A stretch of DNA of 9,360 bases. Origin: JBBQKP01 sp038326995 (GTDB lineage Bacteria > Planctomycetota > Phycisphaerae > Tepidisphaerales > Tepidisphaeraceae). A program made the position numbers and the translations under genes. Under the pieces are notes generated by a model that did not search any database, was not told the origin of the DNA, and saw nothing but the letters and a program-made list of their open reading frames with translations. Positions 7,075 to 9,360 of this stretch are shown piece after piece; position 1 is the first letter of the stretch, and each line of letters begins with the position of its first letter. Location: assembly GCA_038326995.1 (NCBI GenBank), contig JBBQKP010000130.1:1-9360 (forward strand). Reading direction: 5' to 3'.

Positions 7075-7099
7075 AACCCGCTTACTCGAACCCGCTTAC
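7075..7099. repeat. Short tandem direct repeat
   Basis: aacccgcttac occurs at 7075-7085 and again at 7089-7099, a 14-nt period with a 3-nt linker. Two copies only. It may be a paired protein-binding site or a replication-slippage product. No function is evident. Confidence 0.5.
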
Positions 7100-7210
7100 C
7101 CACACCTGCTACTCCGTGCGCGCCTCTTTTAAAACGACCAACGATGCGATTTTTGAACGTGCCTCGCACGATCGTAAAGCCTGGTCTGCGATGACAGAAC
7201 GAACCGACGC

Positions 7211-7357
7211 CTACCCGCACTCGGCCGACAAGCCGACCAAGACTCGCTTTTCTCGCGGGTCCAGCAGGACATGATACGGATCGCAGTAAATTCTCGGGTT
7301 GAAGAATTGCCGGGCGTCAATCTCTTCCGCCGGGGAACCAAAGGATCGGAGTAAGCG
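7211..7357 (-). pseudogene. Coding-like remnant, unidentified
   Basis: On the minus strand a 48-codon frame lies between an in-frame TGA (7360-7358) and a TAG (7213-7211). It has no plausible start codon near its 5' end. The peptide nevertheless looks protein-like, with balanced composition and GC-leaning third positions, for example NPRIYCDPYHVLLDPREK followed by RVLVGLSAECG. I do not recognise the family. It could be the tail of a gene that has lost its 5' part, a frameshifted gene, or chance. It is on the same strand as the SDR gene and downstream of it, starting 44 nt after the SDR stop codon. Confidence 0.3.
7259..7272. repeat. Solitary degenerate copy of the inverted-repeat arm core
   Basis: gtccagcaggacat differs at one base from gtccggcaggacat, the core of the arms at 6940-6959 and, less the final t, at 5173-5194. 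No inverted partner is found nearby. It lies inside the coding-like remnant, so coincidence cannot be excluded. Confidence 0.35.
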
Positions 7358-7371
7358 TCATAGAGTGACGC
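7355..7371. terminator. Small hairpin downstream of the SDR gene
   Basis: gcgtca (7355-7360) and tgacgc (7366-7371) form a perfect 6-bp stem with a 5-nt loop, about 30 nt past the SDR stop codon on the minus strand. Only scattered T residues follow it, so this is a weak candidate for transcription termination. Confidence 0.25.
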
Positions 7372-7401
7372 GCTACAGAGTCATGCCTGGGAGTCGTATT
7401 A

Positions 7402-8142
7402 TTACGCCTTGGGCGTTCCTCGCGTTTGCCTCAAGTACACGTCGGTCAGTTCTGCAGAACGCGGGAGCAACAGCCCGCTCGCTATCGATGACGCCACCGA
7501 TTCGGGTGACATCAACTCTTTGCGTTCAAGCGTTTCGTGCTCGTGTTCGAGCACCAGTTGCTGCATCGGCGTATCGACTCGCCCAAGAAGATATGTGGTC
7601 ACCCGCACGCCGTCTGATGCCAGCGTCTCTCGTAGGGAATCCGCCAGACTCCACGCCGCGGCCTTGGTCATGCTGTACGCCATGAAATCAGGCCTCGCAT
7701 TCACCGCGGCATTCGAGTTTACAAACACAATCTGACCCTTTGAGTTTCGGAGCAACCCCACCAGCTTCTGCGTTAATCGCATCGGGCCCGTCACGTGCGT
7801 CTTCCAAAGTCGGTCGGCGTCGTTCCCGTCGATCGAATCGATGCCTCCAAAACAAATTTCGCCCGCACAATGAATCAGCACGTCTAGCTTACCCGGCCAG
7901 ACCTGAATCGACCCCGCCACGCGATCAATCTGCGACATGTCACACAAATCGCACGGCACGGGCGTGATGTGATCCTCACCACACGCGTCGGCCGCGTCGT
8001 TATCGAGCTGCTTCAACTTTGCTATCGTTCTCCCCATTGCAAGAACGTGGGCACCCAGTCGCGTAAGTTCGAGCGACAGCGCGCGGCCGATGCCCGAGCC
8101 GGCGCCTGTGAGCAGGACGATTTTCCCTTGCATTTCTCCCAT
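7402..8142 (-). CDS. Short-chain dehydrogenase/reductase (SDR) family oxidoreductase
   Basis: This 246-residue protein has the length and fold signature of classical SDRs. The NAD(P)-binding glycine motif TGAGSGIG is at 12-19, followed by a beta-alpha-beta unit ending in AMGRT (35-39), which suggests NADP preference. A D-x-C segment, CDLCD, is at 64-68, and HCAG (91-94) stands in the NNAG position. Catalytic Ser143 (VNSNAA) and the YxxxK pair Tyr156 and Lys160 (YSMTK) have the usual spacing. The Asn of the catalytic tetrad, normally in 'VNLTG', appears as His116 (KTHVTGP), which is unusual. The substrate cannot be inferred. ATG 8142 is chosen. ATG 8133 (three residues shorter) is also possible, and neither has a well-placed Shine-Dalgarno. 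The gene is divergent from argS, with 160 nt between the two starts. Confidence 0.88.
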   Translation of the reverse strand: MGEMQGKIVLLTGAGSGIGRALSLELTRLGAHVLAMGRTIAKLKQLDNDAADACGEDHITPVPCDLCDMSQIDRVAGSIQVWPGKLDVLIHCAGEICFGGIDSIDGNDADRLWKTHVTGPMRLTQKLVGLLRNSKGQIVFVNSNAAVNARPDFMAYSMTKAAAWSLADSLRETLASDGVRVTTYLLGRVDTPMQQLVLEHEHETLERKELMSPESVASSIASGLLLPRSAELTDVYLRQTRGTPKA

Positions 8143-8221
8143 AGCATTTTAAACCCTACCACGAACAAACCAGATTCACAGCCGAGTTTTTTTCGCTCGT
8201 CGTTTCGCCTGTCGTTTCTTC

Positions 8222-8251
8222 TTGGCGATGATCGTGACGTTTGTGTACATT
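8222..8251 (+). promoter_or_regulatory. Candidate argS promoter
   Basis: TTGGCG (8222-8227) and TACATT (8246-8251) each match the sigma70 -35 and -10 consensus at 4 of 6 positions with an 18-nt spacer. The predicted start near 8258 would give a leader of about 45 nt before the argS ATG at 8303. The match is modest, and other elements in the 160-nt divergent gap cannot be excluded. Confidence 0.28.
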
Positions 8252-8302
8252 GTGCGGTTCAAACCATCGCGCTCACCGGTGCCGAAAAATTTCCCATCGC
8301 TT

Positions 8303-9360
8303 ATGGCCTCCATTCAATCTCAACTCGATTCCGCGTTTCGCTCTGCAACCAACTCCGCGTTCGCTTTGGAAATCGATCCGATTCTCGGGCCCGCGGTGAG
8401 GACCGACCTGGCGGACTATCAGTCGAACGCGGCCATGTCGCTCGCGAAGAAGCTCGGCAAGTCGCCGCGAGAAGTCGCACAGCAGATCGTGGACAACCTC
8501 CATCTCGCCACCATCGCGAGCGAGGTCTCGATTGCCGGCGCGGGGTTCATCAATATCAAACTCTCTGACGTTTTTCTGTCCGCGCAGCTCGACGCGATGA
8601 GGGCTGACCCGCGCCAAGGTGTTGAGCGGACGACCACGCCGAAGACCGTCGTCATCGACTATGCCGGGCCCAACATCGCCAAGCAGATGCACATCGGCCA
8701 CCTTCGTTCGACCATCCTGGGCGATGCGGCGGTGCGGGTGCTCGAGTTCGTCGGGCACAAAGTCGTCAGGCAAAATCACGTCGGCGACTGGGGCACGCAG
8801 TTCGGACGCGTGATGCTCGCGCTCTGGTACGAGGCCGCCGCCACGCACACGCACCAACTCGATGCGCTCAACGGATGGATCGCCACGCTCAAACAGATTT
8901 CTCGCAAGGAACTCCCTGTTTCGGCCCGAGCGGCATTGCTCGCAACCATCGCCACGCTGCACCGCCAGTGGATCGAACTCGACCCCGCGGGCACCGTGTT
9001 TTTTGAGGCGTATCTCACAAACCATTTCCCCAACCTCGAAAGACTCGACGAGCTTTATTCGTTCGCCTCCGCCGCGACCGACAACGATGACGCAGCCCGA
9101 ATCGACATCAAGGGCAAGACCCTCAAAGAACTCCCGAGCTTTCTTGCGACGTTCGTGCAGCAGCAGCATCGCCCGGAAAATGCGCAGGAAAAACTCGCCT
9201 GGGAAAAGGCACGCGAGGTCACGCTCGACGATTGTCACGCGTTGTTCGCGCGAATGGGCATTCTGCTTACGATGGCCGACGTACGCGGCGAGAGCGACTA
9301 CCGCGCTGACCTGCCCGCGGTCGTGGCGGATCTGAAATCGCTCGGCCTGGCAGTTGAAAC
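8303..9360 (+). CDS. argS: Arginyl-tRNA synthetase, 3' truncated by the window end
   Basis: ArgRS charges tRNA-Arg with arginine in the cytoplasm and is a class I aminoacyl-tRNA synthetase. The first 352 residues are visible. Residues 1 to about 90 form the N-terminal tRNA-recognition (Arg_tRNA_synt_N-like) domain, ending in GAGFINIKL (78-86). The catalytic domain opens with DYAGPNIAKQMHIGHLRST (119-137), containing the HIGH motif at 130-133. GDAAVRVLEFVGH (140-152) and NHVGDWGTQFGRV (158-170) follow, both typical of ArgRS. The KMSK-type loop and the anticodon-binding domain lie beyond the window. ATG 8303 is chosen because it gives MASIQSQLDSAF, a family-like first helix. An in-frame GTG at 8279 would add 8 residues. 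No Shine-Dalgarno is visible. The region after the HIGH domain (about 180-240) looks somewhat long and alanine-rich, but is in frame throughout. Confidence 0.95.
   Translation, partial: MASIQSQLDSAFRSATNSAFALEIDPILGPAVRTDLADYQSNAAMSLAKKLGKSPREVAQQIVDNLHLATIASEVSIAGAGFINIKLSDVFLSAQLDAMRADPRQGVERTTTPKTVVIDYAGPNIAKQMHIGHLRSTILGDAAVRVLEFVGHKVVRQNHVGDWGTQFGRVMLALWYEAAATHTHQLDALNGWIATLKQISRKELPVSARAALLATIATLHRQWIELDPAGTVFFEAYLTNHFPNLERLDELYSFASAATDNDDAARIDIKGKTLKELPSFLATFVQQQHRPENAQEKLAWEKAREVTLDDCHALFARMGILLTMADVRGESDYRADLPAVVADLKSLGLAVE

Larger units (their letters stand above)
6889..7401. other. Intergenic region with repeats and a probable gene remnant
   Basis: There are 513 nt between the convergent ubiD and SDR genes without a convincing intact gene. 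The region holds a short 5-bp stem (6914-6918 with 6929-6933) just after ubiD, the second inverted-repeat element (6940-7035) and an 11-bp direct repeat (7075-7099). Further along are a minus-strand coding-like stretch (7211-7357), a solitary repeat core (7259-7272) and a hairpin (7355-7371). The open frames that cross it are interrupted or out of register with one another, so I call no gene. Confidence 0.6.

Noticed and set aside
7075..7099. The two-copy 11-bp repeat as a CRISPR fragment
   Set aside because: Only two copies, with a 3-nt linker instead of a spacer, so it does not fit any CRISPR geometry.
6717..7220. A 167-codon minus-strand frame spanning the ubiD end and copy 2 of the repeat
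   Set aside because: Its C-terminal part is antisense to ubiD and its middle is translated palindrome. The composition is Arg-rich and no domain is seen.
8273..9238. A 321-codon open frame antisense to argS
   Set aside because: It is entirely opposite a strongly recognised ArgRS coding region, has an Arg/Glu/Val-rich composition typical of a GC-rich complement, and shows no recognisable domain.

Overview
The window looks like a chromosomal stretch of a fairly GC-rich bacterium (well over half G+C by eye). It carries housekeeping and lipid or quinone metabolism genes, with no phage, IS, CRISPR or RNA genes that I can see. A Planctomycetes-type host is my best guess. It rests on the overall feel of the proteins, on the near absence of Shine-Dalgarno sequences before the starts, and on intergenic palindromic repeats. 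This is inference, and no marker in the window settles it.

Layout. Positions 2-736 (+) hold the 3' part of a CpsB/CapC-type PHP-fold phosphoesterase. It converges on a four-gene minus-strand block that reads, in transcription order, DUF1801 protein (5057-4515), fatty-acyl-CoA ligase/AMP-binding enzyme (4457-2943), gpsA glycerol-3-phosphate dehydrogenase (2910-1909) and corA Mg2+ channel (1843-848). The gaps are 57, 32 and 65 nt. A plausible sigma70-type promoter lies just upstream at 5134-5106. A 253-nt intergenic region follows, containing a long inverted-repeat element. A UbiD-family prenylated-FMN decarboxylase is read on the plus strand (5311-6888). Then comes a 513-nt intergenic region (6889-7401) with a second copy of the inverted-repeat element, a small direct repeat and an apparent gene remnant. 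A minus-strand SDR oxidoreductase (8142-7402) is divergent from argS (8303 to the window end, 3' truncated).

How the genes fit together. The ligase-gpsA pair would supply both halves of glycerophospholipid synthesis: an activated acyl chain and sn-glycerol-3-phosphate. This is the only functional link that the order itself suggests. UbiD would act in quinone or aromatic-acid metabolism, ArgRS in translation, and the PHP enzyme probably in the control of exopolysaccharide export.

The most interesting non-genic signal is a pair of elements, 5173-5258 and 6940-7035, that bracket ubiD. Each has two near-identical 20-22 bp arms in inverted orientation separated by an unrelated spacer, and each arm contains its own small palindrome. 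The organisation is REPIN-like. A third, solitary and degenerate core lies at 7259-7272. I see no convincing new multi-gene system in this window.
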